DNA from: Paralithodes platypus | Lineage: Eukaryota > Arthropoda > Malacostraca > Decapoda > Lithodidae | Direction: 5' to 3' | Length of the DNA stretch: 64,000 bases | NCBI GenBank assembly: GCA_032716605.1 | Contig: CM064517.1 | Span: forward strand, 27,690,106 to 27,754,105 | In this document: piece after piece, positions 53,412 through 64,000 of the stretch | How positions within the stretch are numbered: the first letter of the stretch is position 1 | Layout of the letters: each line of letters starts with the position of its first letter | Notes under the pieces: generated by a model | The model's database searches: none | What the model was told of the DNA's origin: nothing | Seen by the model: the letters and a program-made list of their open reading frames with translations, nothing else | Translations under genes and position numbers: made by a program

Positions 53412-54060
53412 AGTTGACGATCTCCATAGCCTGACCGTTCAACTTCACCTCACACTCTGTGACTTCACCCCTTTCGAAGACCATAACCTTGCTCTTCCCC
53501 GCATTTACCTTCAAATTCCGTTTTTCGCACACTGTTCCAAACTCATTTACCAGACCCTGTAACGCCCATTGATTATCGCTCATCAGAACTGTATCATCCG
53601 CAAACAGCAGTATAGGCAGCTTCCACTCATTTCCCTCCCTTTTCAGCGATACACCAACATCCACTGCTCTTCCTAGTATTTCTTTCATGACTCCATCCAT
53701 ATATACAGTAAACAACCACGGGGACATCACACACACCCGTTTCAAACCAACATTCAGGTCAAAGAACTCTCTCTGCTCATTCTCCACACGTACTGCCGCC
53801 TTTGCACCCTCATACATGCTCTTCACTGCTTTCAGCAACTTGCCATCTACTCCGTATATTCTAAGTACTTTCCACATACCTTCTCTATCCACTCTGTCAT
53901 AGGCCTTCTCCAAGTTCATAAAGGCAACATACACCTTTTGTTGCTTCTCCAGATATTTCTCCACAACACAATTTAGGGTACAAATCTGATCTACACATCT
54001 TCTTCCCTTCCTAACACCTCCCTGCTCGTCGCCTATCCATTTCTCTGTTCTCACTCTCAC
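53401..54060 (-). pseudogene. RTE-like reverse transcriptase, central part
   Basis: Minus-strand frame with EKWIGDEQGGVRKGRRCVDQI, then VAFMNLEKAYDRVDREGMW (block A; the catalytic Asp is replaced by Asn in MNLEKAYD, an inactivating change), MSPWLFTVYMDGVMKEIL (block B region, where the usual RQGC is KRVC) and LLFADDTVLMS (FADD catalytic pair). It continues to KVNAGKSKVMVF. The frame ends near 53403, where the junction with the next block lacks the few residues that normally link them. Confidence 0.85.
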
Positions 54061-54061
54061 G

Positions 54062-54073
54062 TAGGCAATAGGT
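54062..54073. repeat. Target-site duplication, copy at LINE 5' side
   Basis: TAGGCAATAGGT, identical to 52806-52817. Confidence 0.75.
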
Positions 54074-55010
54074 AAGATTAGCAAAGGTAGAAGGAGTCAG
54101 AAAAGTTGAGAAGATGGAAAGCAGGTAGCGAAGACAAACATGAGGAAAAGCAAACTGGACACAAGGAGCAAAAATAAATAAAGGGTTCAAACAGGCAGGA
54201 AACAGAGAACGTTCAGAGCACAAACCGACTGAAAGCAAAGAATCAAAACAAGAAAGTAGAAGAAGCAAATTGGAAGCAGGTGTTGAACAAAGGCAGGGAA
54301 GGCAAGACCATTAGTACGTACAAGGAGTGACAACAATTAGAGAAAACAAAGACAGGAGAAACAAGCAAATAACACTAAAAGCAAAGAGAGAAAACAAGCA
54401 GATAAGGCAAGCCGACTACAAGCTGAACATAGACGAGCAGTAAAAATGGTAAGCAGTATGAAAGCAAGAGGCAAAGACCAGTAGAGTAAAAGCAGAATGA
54501 CAGTACAGGTGTAGTCACACATAAAAGTCGTGTCTAGCATCCATATTGTATTTTTTTCGTCTCGTGTCTGTGTGTTGTGTGTGTGTACTGTACAGTATAT
54601 ATAATAGACATAACCTCGAGCTTTGATGAATCTTATCGAGGAGTATTTTTCTGTATATATCACGATAAGAAAATAAGTTGACATCCTGAACGTAAAGAAC
54701 GCCAACTGATGGTATGGTAACGGGACAGACGGGGAAGCAGTTTGACAGACATGACATAAGGTAGACAGATAGACAGACAGACAGACAACAGTACAGACAA
54801 AGGTACAATATTCCTCAAATTACATGTTCTACCCCCATATTTTAAACTTTGGCTATCTCTCCCGTAAAAACATGACCATAACACAGGAGCAAAGTGATTA
54901 CATTCAAGCTCTGTTCATCTTAATTGAGGAGGTGCATTCATATAACAAGAAAGGAAAACATATAGTTGAAGTCATGAAGGGTAGGACATAACTTCTGTTA
55001 ATGACGGTAA
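54074..55010. other. Purine-rich unique sequence
   Basis: A-rich text with AAGCAAAGA and GACAGACAGACAG words, the latter at 54765-54786. Short minus-strand frames have no domain. No gene is supported. Confidence 0.5.
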
Positions 55011-55019
55011 AGTCTAGGA

Positions 55020-55330
55020 AGAGGATTGACAAACAGGATAGTGCAGAAGGCTGGCAGGAGGCAGGCCAAAAAAACAAGAAACACAACAAAAAGAGAGGAC
55101 AGAAGGCAAACGTGGATTGACAGGCAAGACAAGGACAGAATGCATGACATACGCGGTTTGACAGGCAAGACAGGACTGTATAGAAGGCTGCTAGGACGGG
55201 CTAGTAGGAAGAACAGCAATTGGTTGACAGGCAAGACATGGACAAAAGGTGGAGAGGACAGGACAGAATAGAAGTGGTTGACAGGCAAGGCAAGGACAGA
55301 AGGCAGGCAGGACAGGCAGGCAAACAAGCA
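55020..55330. repeat. GACAGGCAAGACAAGGACAG degenerate repeat
   Basis: TTGACAGGCAAGACAAGGAC-like words recur about seven times with irregular spacing of 30-60 bp. Confidence 0.8.
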
Positions 55331-55350
55331 GACAAGAGTGTAAAGTAGGT

Positions 55351-55470
55351 ACATGGTAGGACCTGGTGGGCGGTGTACAGGACCAAGGAGACCTGGGGGG
55401 AGATAACACCCTAGGGGGGAAGGCACTGCGGCAGGAGAATGGAGACTGACTAGATGCAAGAGACAGGGCA
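55351..55470. repeat. About 110-bp direct repeat, first copy
   Basis: GGAGATAACACCCTAGGGGG and CGGCAGGAGAATGGAGAC recur with changes at 55650-55765. The two copies are about 300 bp apart and separated by GATA-rich text. Confidence 0.75.
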
Positions 55471-55649
55471 TATATATATAAGACACAGGCAGACATACAT
55501 AGCTAGATAGATAGATACAAGATAGACAACAGATAAATGTATTTACATAGACACGCAGATAGATAAATACAAATATGTATATGAGTTGGAGACAGAATTG
55601 AGGCTGAATGACATATATAGAGATAGGTAGAAAGCTACCGATAGGAAAT

Positions 55650-55765
55650 TATTAGGGAGGACCCAGTGGGGGGTGTAGAGGACAGAGGAGACCAGGGGGG
55701 AGATAACACCTCAGGGGGGAGAGACACTACGGCAGGAGAATGACCATATGTAAGACACATGGGAG
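55650..55765. repeat. About 110-bp direct repeat, second copy
   Basis: GGAGATAACACCTCAGGGGG and CGGCAGGAGAATGACC correspond to the first copy at 55351-55470. Confidence 0.75.
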
Positions 55766-56067
55766 GCACACTAGACACAGACCACTAGATAAACAAAGAC
55801 GAACTGAGAGACAAATAGACTGATACAGGCAGACGGACAGAAAAAATAGTTATACTAATTAGACACGGCCAGATACAGAAACACATACAAAAACAGACAG
55901 ACCAAAATCCACACATATATAGCCAGACAGACAGACAGATACACAGGTGTATATGGTAATGACAGATAGACTCTAGGGTGAAAGAAAGTAAACATGAGCA
56001 GCGAACTACAGATAAGTAAACAAACATGTCGACGTTACAAAGCTGAAGTAAAAAGATAACAAGGACC

Positions 56068-57600
56068 ATGCGAGAGACTTGGCTCCCTGGTGAGGATATA
56101 CAGTACAATATACGAGGACCATGAAAGAGATGGCTCCCTGGTGAGGATATACAGTACAATATACAAGGACCATGAGAGAGATGGTTCCCTGGTGAGGATA
56201 TACAGTACAATATACGAGGACCATGTGAGAGATGGCTCCCTGGTGAGGCTATACAGTACAATATACAAGGACCATGAGAGAGATGGCTCCCTGGTGAGGA
56301 TATACAGTACAATATACAAGGACCATGAGAGAGATGGCTCCCTGGTGAGGATATACAGTACAATATACGAGGACCATGAGAGAGATGGCTCCCTGGTGAG
56401 GATATACAGTGCAATATACGAGGACCATGTGAGAGATGGCTCCCTGGTGAGGATATACAGTGCAATATACGAGGACCATGTGAGAGATGGCTCCCTGGTG
56501 AGGATATACAGTGCAATATACGAGGACCATGTGAGAGATGGCTCCCTGGTGAGACTATACAGTACAATATACGAGGACCATGTGAGAGATGGCTCCCTGG
56601 TGAGACTATACAGTACAATATACGAGGACCATGTGAGAGATGGCTCCCTGGTGAGACTATACAGTACAATATACGAGGACCATGTGAGAGATGGCTCCCT
56701 GGTGAGACTATACAGTACAATATACGAGGACCATGTGAGAGATGGCTCCCTGGTGAGGATATACAGTGCAATATACGAGGACCATGAGAGAGATGGCTCC
56801 CTGGTGAGACTATACAGTACAATATACGAGGACCATGTGAGAGATGGCTCCCTGGTGAGGATATACAGTGCAATATACGAGGACCATGAGAGAGATGGCT
56901 CCCTGGTGAGGATATACAGTACAATATACGAGGACCATGAGAGAGATGGCTCCCTGGTGAGGATATACAGTACAATATACGAGGACCATGAGAGAGATGG
57001 CTCCCTGGTGAGGATATACAGTACAATATACGAGGACCATGCGAGAGATGGCTCCCTGGTGAGGATATACAGTGCAATATACGAGGACCATGTGAGAGAT
57101 GGCTCCCTGGTGAGGATATACAGTACAATATACGAGGACCATGAGAGAGATGGCTCCCTGGTGAGGCTATACAGTGCAATATACGAGGACCATGAGAGAG
57201 ATGGCTCCCTGGTGAGGCTATACAGTACAATATACGAGGACCATGAGAGAGATGGCTCCCTGGTGAGACTATACAGTGCAATATACGAGGACCATGAGAG
57301 AGATGGCTCCCTGGTGAGGCTATACAGTACAATATACGAGGACCATGAGAGAGATGGCTCCCTGGTGAGGATATACAGTGCAATATACGAGGACCATGAG
57401 AGAGATGGCTCCCTGGTGAGGATATACAGTACAATATACGAGGACCATGAGAGAGATGGCTCCCTGGTGAGGCTATACAGTGCAATATACGAGGACCATG
57501 AGAGAGATGGCTCCCTGGTGAGGATATACAGTGCAATATACGAGGACCATGAGAGAGATGGCTCCCTGGTGAGGATATACAGTGCAATATACGAGGAGGG
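56068..57600. repeat. 51-bp minisatellite (GAGGACCATGAGAGAGATGG)
   Basis: Thirty units with GAGGACCATGAGAGAGATGG, CTCCCTGGTGAGGATATACA and GTACAATATAC. Variable sites are GAGAG/GTGAG/GCGAG, GGAT/GGCT/GACT, and GTACA/GTGCA. Neighbouring units share variants in runs, for example five GTGAG-GACT units at 56520-56760. The unit is 17 codons, so frames of 505 (plus) and 614 (minus) codons stay open; they are artefacts. Confidence 0.97.
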
Positions 57601-57846
57601 GAATTGAGGCTGGCACAGGTATCACACAAGCGCTTTGTATCTTAACTTTTATCGTCAACAATGGTCTGGCAGCTTATAAGGGCAAGTTTATATATATTTC
57701 TCTCATCGAATGTAATCTATCTTCACTCTTCAGCTTAGTTTCCGGTGCCAGTCAGTCAATCAGATAGATCGAGATAAAGATATGAGTATGACTGGAAGGA
57801 AACATAAAACAAAAAACATAGACAAAAAGGTAATAGTTTTAATCGT

Positions 57847-57948
57847 TGGAGGAAGGAGAGATTTAGAGATACTATTTGCACATATTTAAAAACCTGAGGA
57901 GGAAGGAGAGATTTAAAGATATTATTTGTACAGAGTTAAAAACCTGAC
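57847..57948. repeat. 50-bp duplication
   Basis: GGAGGAAGGAGAGATTTAGA, TACTATTTGCACA and AAAACCTGA occur twice with a few changes. The rest of 57601-58210 is unique. Confidence 0.8.
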
Positions 57949-58214
57949 AAGACGCACGAAAGAAAATATTTACAGTTGCAGGAACAAAATACAACGAACC
58001 ACAATCCATTTTAACCTATACCGTTTTACATTTCACCAAGTGTTCTGTATGTATAAACTCTCCATTTTACTGTAACACATATATATTCTACCCATTAGAT
58101 TACCCACCCAATTATATAAATGGAGAGAAAGTGTACTTGATGTTGTGAAATATTGTAGGTCGGTGGAAACAGACCTCTGGAACAATACCATGCCATTCAC
58201 CTGTCTCCTTGGCC

Positions 58215-58400
58215 CCTTTACCACACCTGTCATATGTCATGCCACACCTGTCATAGGTCACGCCACACCTGTCATCTGTCATACTACACCTGTCATATGT
58301 GACACCACACTTGTCATATGTCACGCCACACCTGTCATCTATCATACCACATCTGCTAACTGCCACACCACATCTGTCATACCAGATCTATAAACTGGTT
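58215..58400. repeat. 21-bp minisatellite (CCACACCTGTCATATGTCA)
   Basis: Eight or nine units of CCACACCTGTCATATGTCAC type with ACTACA, CTGTCAT and TGCTAACTG variants. It ends just before the tRNA-like SINE. Confidence 0.9.
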
Positions 58401-58418
58401 CACCACACCTGCTAACCG

Positions 58419-58560
58419 TCTTGGTGGTGTAATGGTTAAGGTGTCTACAAATCTGTGTGTGATAGCCCGGGTTCGAATCCTGGTGGATCATATATATGCT
58501 TTCATTAATTTCATTGGAGGCGTTTGGTGTTGTGGTGAAATTAATAACAAATAGATAACG
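58419..58560 (+). mobile_element. tRNA-derived SINE
   Basis: The tRNA-like part at 58419-58490 has a good A box, TGGTGTAATGGTTAAGG (58425-58441), and a perfect B box, GGTTCGAATCC (58470-58480). The ends do not pair as an acceptor stem, so it is not a functional tRNA gene. The tail (TTAATTTCATTGGAG) is a diverged relative of the one at 29440-29490. Confidence 0.72.
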
Positions 58561-58771
58561 AGACGTCTCCTGCAACACCATCTCTCACGACACAATACGA
58601 CACTCAAACCTACACTGTAACAATTAGTACATGGTTGTAATAAACATGATACACGTCATAAGTGTCTTAATCGTTTTTGTGTTGTAATATGAACCGAAGA
58701 ACAATTAATTGATCAGCCGCATTATACACCATAATATAAAGCATCATACTGCATCACCAGACGTTCACTCA

Positions 58772-60606
58772 TTAACCCTTTCAGTATACAACGACGCTTT
58801 TCTTCATTATATTCTGGCTACCATTAATCTATTGTATCAACTTAAGAAGGGATTATGGGACGTAAAAGGTAAATCGATATATACTTTACCCCTTTTAGTC
58901 TTAAGAAGGCCTCACACATGAATACAATCGATATATACTTTACCCCTTTTAGTCTTAAGAAGGCCCTCACACATGAATACAATCGATATATACTTTACCC
59001 CTTTTAGTCTTAAGAAGGCCTCACACATGAATACAATCGATATATACTTTACCCCTTTTAGTCTTAAGAAGGCCTCACACATGAATACAATCGATATATA
59101 CTTTACCCCTTTTAGTCTTAAGAGGCCTCACACATGAATACAATCGATATATACTTTACCCCTTTTAGTCTTAAGAAGGCCTCACACATGAATACAATCG
59201 ATATACTTTACCCCTTTTAGTCTTAAGAAGGCCTCACACATGAATACAATCGATATATACTTTACCCCTTTTAGTCTTAAGAAGGCCTCACACATGAATA
59301 CAATCGATATATACTTTACCCCTTTTAGTCTTAAGAAGGCCTCACACATGAATACAATCGATATATACTTTACCCCTTTTAGTCTTAAGAAGGCCTCACA
59401 CATGAATACAATCGATATATACTTTACCCCTTTTAGTCTTAAGAAGGCCTCACACATGAATACAATCGATATATACTTTACCCCTTTTAGTCTTAAGAAG
59501 GCCTCACACATGAATACAATCGATATATACTTTACCCCTTTTAGTCTTAAGAAGGCCTCACACATGAATACAATCGATATATACTTTACCCCTTTTAGTC
59601 TTAAGAAGGCCTCACACATGAATACAATCGATATATACTTTACCCCTTTTTAGTCTTAAGAAGGCCTCACACATGAATACAATCGATATATACTTTACCC
59701 CTTTTAGTCTTAAGAAGGCCTCACACATGAATACAATCGATATATACTTTACCCCTTTTAGTCTTAAGAAGGCCTCACACATGAATACAATCGATATATA
59801 CTTTACCCCTTTTAGTCCTTAAGAAGGCCTCACACATGAATACAATCGATATATACTTTACCCCTTTTAGTCTTAAGAAGGCCTCACACATGAATACAAT
59901 CGATATATATACTTTACCCCTTTTAGTCTTAAGAAGGCCTCACACATGAATACAATCGATATATACTTTACCCCTTTTAGTCTTAAGAAGGCCTCACACA
60001 TGAATACAATCGATATATACTTTACCCCTTTTAGTCTTAAGAAGGCCTCACACATGAATACAATCGATATATACTTACCCCTTTAGTCTTAAGAAGGCCT
60101 CACACATGAATACAATCGATATATACTTTACCCCTTTTAGTCTTAAGAAGGCCTCACACATGAATACAATCGATATATACTTTACCCCTTTTAGTCTTAA
60201 GAAGGCCTCACACATGAATACAATCGATATATACTTTACCCCTTTTAGTCTTAGAAGGCCTCACACATGAATACAATCGATATATACTTTTACCCCTTTT
60301 AGTCTTAAGAAGGCCTCACACATGAATACAATCGATATATACTTTACCCCTTTTAGTCTTAAGAAGGCCTCACACATGAATACAATCGATATATACTTTA
60401 CCCCTTTTAGTCTTAAGAAGGCCTCACACATGAATACAATCGATATATACTTTACCCCTTTTAGTCTTAAGAAGGCCTCACACATGAATACAATCGATAT
60501 ATACTTTACCCCTTTTAGTCTTAAGAAGGCCTCACACATGAATACAATCGTCTAATACTAGCCAGAATACCGTCAAACAAAAACGTGATGGTACAGAAAG
60601 GGTTAA
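58772..60606. mobile_element. Family C TTAA element carrying a 54-bp satellite
   Basis: Left end TTAACCCTTTCAGTAT with TATTCTGGCTACCATTAATC; right end ATCGTCTAATACTAGCCAGA, GGTACAGAAAGGGTTAA. The two arms are the usual family-C arms. Between them lies a 1.7-kb tandem array, making this copy about eight times its normal length. Confidence 0.88.
58873..60548. repeat. 54-bp minisatellite inside family C element
   Basis: About 31 units with ATCGATATATACTTTACCCC, TTTTAGTCTTAAGAAGGCCT and CACACATGAATACA. Most differences are one- or two-base indels (58965, 59123, 59205, 59649, 59818, 60077, 60253, 60291). The last unit runs directly into the right arm of the element, so CTTAAGAAGGCCTC...AATACAATCG is both unit and arm. 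Confidence 0.96.
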
Positions 60607-60844
60607 CCAGCAGTACCATAGAGCACCATTCCTACGCCACACTTGACAACACCATCACTCTACTCGTTACATCATACCTAATATGACACAGGATATAATA
60701 TAGCTACTGTAAGAGGACGGATGGTAGTTTAATTAACTAAGGACTTCTCTGAGGATTTTCTCGGAGATGAGCTTTCTTTGACGACGTAATAGTCGTAATA
60801 GGTCTGCAGAGGCAATATTACAATTGTATCACATATATTACATA

Positions 60845-61080
60845 TTAACCCTCTCCGACATATGACGCGATTTTGAGCCTATTGGGGGATACTTTAAAGC
60901 CTTTGTTACCATCAGGGGTATTTAGAAACCTTTAGTTTAGTTATTTCAACCTCTGCAGTTGTCTTTGAGTTAGCTGTGGGCAGAAAACTAACTTTGGAGA
61001 GGTAATTATAAGAGTGAGAGAACTCTATTTCTTATTGCTAATCTGGCAACCTCTGCGCCATATGTGCGTGAAAGGGTTAA
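60845..61080. mobile_element. Family D palindromic TTAA element
   Basis: 236 bp from TTAACCCTCTCCGACATATG to CGCCATATGTGCGTGAAAGG then GTTAA. The termini resemble family C, but the interior (ACTTTAAAGCCTTTGTTACC, AACCTCTGCAGTTG) is different. CAACCTCTGC occurs twice. Single copy in the window. Confidence 0.65.
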
Positions 61081-61130
61081 CATAAGCCGAGAATCAAAAG
61101 ATGGAAGTCAGCCAAACGTTCATTTATCAT

Positions 61131-61187
61131 AATAATATGTGTCCTCTATAAACATGTCAATATGTGTCCTCTATAAACATGTCAATT
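61131..61187. repeat. 27-bp duplication
   Basis: AATATGTGTCCTCTATAAAC plus ATGTCA occurs twice in tandem. Confidence 0.85.
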
Positions 61188-61793
61188 TTCGCCCATAATT
61201 GAGAAAGAAATACACGGGTTTTGAGGCAAAACACGGGGGATATAGGAAGTAGTTTGTATGAATCTGTCGTATGAGTAAAGCAAAAGGGATAATATGTGGA
61301 TATACAATAGAAGAATTAATGTTTTAATGTTTGTTAATTAATGTGTTTCAAAGGAGAGAATAGCAAAGGACGAAGTAAACACAAGCGGAACGTACGGGGT
61401 AAAAGAGCAACGTTACGAAAACAAAACATAGGAAGGAAAATCAAGCTTAAGGGGCAAAAGCAAAGTTAACAAAGGAGCATGAGGAAGACAAATGAAGCTT
61501 AGGATGCAAAGGATGGGATGAAAGATGACCAGAGCCAACCAACAAGGGCAAAGACGAGGTACAGAAGGCCCCTGCAACTTGTACCCTCCGTGCCCGCCAT
61601 TCATCATGCGGGACCCAGCACTGATAAACGCTTGTCCAGGCTATTTTCTCTGCAACTGTACCGCGCACAAACAAGAGCATATAAGTAGTACCCAGGACGA
61701 TGACGCTCTAGATGTGACGGCAGAGATAGTGGTTTACTGGTGGTCCTGGAGAAATACTACTTGGTAGATTTTTTTGTTATTCTATACCAAGGT

Positions 61794-62020
61794 ACAGTCG
61801 GGCTAATAAGTGATGTCTCGGCACCAAATATGTTTTGATCAATAATTGGTATCAGCAATATCCAAGTTTAATTTCTTCATATCGAGTAAAATACCGGTAT
61901 ACAAACATGTTCCTACACTTACTCACCCTATTCAACATCTGACAGACATTAATACAACACAGAGCAAGCCAAACGTAATGATAGCTGGGACATGACTTAT
62001 TAGCACCACTGTACCGGGTG
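61794..62020. repeat. Dispersed repeat, copy of 5545-5745
   Basis: TCGGCACCAAATATGTTTTG, AATTGGTATCAGCAATATCC and ATGATAGCTGGGACATGACT match the 5.5-kb copy in the same orientation. An ACCGGTA word and CTTACTCACC are inserted here. Confidence 0.75.
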
Positions 62021-62348
62021 AAATTAAATATTCATGCAGCTTACGCGTATTTGTGAGATATAGTTCAATATATATGTAATCCTCATCCTTGGCTGGAGGA
62101 GAATTAAATTAAATACATTCAACCCGAATAGCGTGAGGATAGTTGTAAAAATCACTTAGATGGTACTCATAAAAATGGGTCCTACGACTTCGTATGGAAT
62201 TAAATACATCCTACAAGTAGGAGCTCTCCTTCTGCCCAATATATATAGAAAATGGTTAACTACTCTTTATCACGCTGTGGTGTAGTTGATTATAACATGG
62301 ACTCTCGTCCTGACTGTCTGTGGTTCCCAACTGAGGGAGAAAAAACAA

Positions 62349-62382
<34 letters not shown>

Positions 62383-62815
62383 CTGTGTTCGCATATTTGT
62401 ATTTCTCTCTCCTAGTTAACGACCCCACAGAGAGAGAGAGAAATACATTTTTTTTTACATAGATACACTGGCCACACAGATCTTACGATCCCTACGAGGT
62501 GACCAGGACTTAATCCTAATAGAGATAGCTACCCTAAGAGAAAGTGGAAGAAGGATAGCAAAGATGAAGGCTCTCTCCCCACCCTCCGCTCCCTCCGGCA
62601 ATATGCCGTACATGAAAATAGTTAGAAGTTAATAACCTTGCAGGGCTTGGAAATCGCCTGAAGGAATTTATAGTATAGTTAGAAATGGAAAGGTAAAGGC
62701 ATGCACACCTTCACTTTTTTTTTTTTTTTTTGTTCTCTCTTCAACTGAAAACGTTTTCATTTCCGCCAGGTTCTCTTATCAGTGATCAGCTTCTACTGCA
62801 GACCAACTTTTCTGT
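62021..62815. other. Unique sequence with small microsatellites
   Basis: (TA)n at 62356-62382, a poly-T run at about 62717-62732 and nothing else recognisable. Confidence 0.5.
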
Positions 62816-62835
62816 GATATGTGTCTAAGTGTCTA

Positions 62836-63104
<269 letters not shown>

Positions 63105-63289
63105 AGCAAGACAGACACTACCATCGGGCTTACATCCACCCCGAGACAGCCAACCGACAGCCCAGATGCTTCTTACTGACAGTCATCGGGCTTATCTCAC
63201 TTACAGACTGAGAGAAGGAAGGGAAATATAGAAGAGAGAAAACACAATAATAGAGAGCATAGCCACAAAAATAGATAAAGCAAAAGAAT

Positions 63290-63625
63290 AGAGGGTAGAA
63301 AGTAAAAATAAGAGAAAACGAAAGAATTGAGAGGGTAAAGAAAACGAAAGAATTAAGAGGGTAAAGAAAACGAAAGAATTGAGAGGGTAGAGAAAACGAA
63401 AGAATTAAGAGGGTAGAGAAAACGAAAGAATTAAGAGGGTAGAGAAAACGAAGCAATTAAGAGGATAGAGAAAACGAAAACAAATGAGAGGGTAAAGAAA
63501 ACGAAAGAATTAAGAGGGTAGAGAAAACGAAGCAATTAAGAGGATAGAGAAAACGAAAACAAATGAGAGGGTAAAGAAAACGAAAGAATTAAGAGGGTAG
63601 AGCAAACGAAAACAAAATCAAGAGG
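63290..63625. repeat. 25/26-bp minisatellite (AAAACGAAAGAATTAAGAGG)
   Basis: About 12 units of AAAACGAAAGAATTAAGAGG plus GTAGAG or GTAAAG. A three-unit block containing GAAGCAATTAAGAGGATAG and ACAAATGAGAG variants occurs twice, a small higher-order repeat. Confidence 0.93.
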
Positions 63626-64000
63626 GCGTTTCATCAACTCCTTGTCGCATACCTATGAGGCCTTCCCTGGGTATTGCCCTGCACGATTGGCGTCTACAAT
63701 CTCCCCAGATGGAAGAGAGAATTCATGTATATTCCAGTTTTCACTCTCATTCAAATTGTTCAAATCCATTAATACTGAAGAACTTGCTTGAGGTCAAAAT
63801 TATGTCGATGATACAAGGAGGTACAAATGAACAGTTAAATATCTCAAAGATTTCGTGGCTCATTTAAAGGATACACTGCATAAGAAAACAAAGTGTGACT
63901 TAACAGAACAGATCGATTAATGTAAAATGTGCATAACATCATGAACTGTCTTTAACTTTGCTATCAAAAATACGTCAGTTGTTTCTAGACTTCTTCCCAT
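63626..64000. other. Unique sequence
   Basis: No gene, RNA or repeat is recognised to the end of the window. A 70-codon frame at 63655-63867 has no known motif. Confidence 0.4.

Larger units (their letters stand above)
52818..54061 (-). mobile_element. RTE-like non-LTR retrotransposon, 5'-truncated
   Basis: About 1.24 kb between perfect 12-bp duplications. The 5' end, at 54061 on the minus strand, cuts into the reverse transcriptase fingers. The 3' end reads GTGGCCACCCCTTCGGGG, GCGTCAGGCAATAGATAGAT and GATA repeats. The RTE placement rests on the GGVRKGR...DQI, LFADD and RDRxxNEDVR...RWFGHxxRM patterns recalled for that clade. It is non-functional because of truncation and a broken frame. 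Confidence 0.85.

Noticed and set aside
55785..57629. Frames of 614 (minus) and 505 (plus) codons with perfect 17-residue repeats
   Set aside because: The DNA unit is 51 bp and open on both strands at once; the frames follow the array limits, not gene-like boundaries.
58419..58490. A functional tRNA gene
   Set aside because: A and B boxes are good, but the acceptor ends do not pair and a conserved SINE-like tail follows.
58873..60548. CRISPR-like regular repeats (also at 13734, 17806 and 28323)
   Set aside because: Units are contiguous with no unique spacers, and the surroundings are eukaryotic retroelements with no cas genes.

Overview
This window looks like non-coding, extremely repeat-rich nuclear DNA of an arthropod, most likely a decapod crustacean. 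The basis is the density of (GA)n, (CA)n and (AT)n microsatellites, many kilobase-scale minisatellites, fragments of RTE-like, Jockey-like and CR1-like LINEs, tRNA-derived SINEs, and no operons or bacterial signals. The species is inference. I recognise no host protein-coding gene. The longest open frames (up to 1376 codons at 37952-42082) are read-throughs of tandem repeats. The only protein-like sequence is retrotransposon: a 5'-truncated Jockey-like LINE (21164-22697, perfect 19-bp target-site duplication), a 5'-truncated RTE-like LINE on the minus strand (52818-54061, perfect 12-bp duplication) and a CR1-like C-terminal fragment (23841-24149).

The dominant theme is short non-autonomous elements ending in TTAA. 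Family A is about 330 bp, starts TTAAGGGG and ends CCCCTTAA, and carries internal hairpins; there are 11 near-complete copies plus several fragments. Family B (three copies) is a fold-back form built from the same core. Family C is about 215 bp, palindromic, starts TTAACCC and ends GGGTTAA; copies lie at 5322, 8394, 9457, 35637, 37627 and 58772, with fragments elsewhere. Family D has one copy at 60845. Several minisatellites sit inside or against these elements.

Layout: 1-4460 is a scrambled, degraded mosaic of sequence that recurs more cleanly at 4840-7290 and 11050-11730. From 4.5 to 19 kb, TTAA elements alternate with minisatellites of 51, 31, 21, 37, 79, 14 and 30 bp. From 20 to 24.5 kb lie a GTGGT-rich tract and LINE sequence. 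From 25 to 33 kb lie TTAA elements with 28-bp, 25-bp and 21-bp arrays. From 36 to 42.2 kb lie a SINE-like element and a 4-kb CAC/CAT array between direct repeats. From 42 to 52 kb lie SINEs, polypurine tracts, microsatellites and a degenerate array of about 120 bp. From 52.8 to 54.1 kb lies the RTE-like LINE. From 56 to 60.6 kb lie a 51-bp array and a 54-bp array, the latter inside a family-C element. From 60.8 kb to the end are a family-D element, a dispersed repeat and a 265-bp (GA)n tract.

Two LINE/SINE pairs share 3' ends here: RTE-like LINE with the 36.0-kb element, and Jockey-like LINE with the 11.6-kb element. This suggests the LINE families mobilise these short elements in trans. Identity and copy statements come from reading by eye, not from alignment software.
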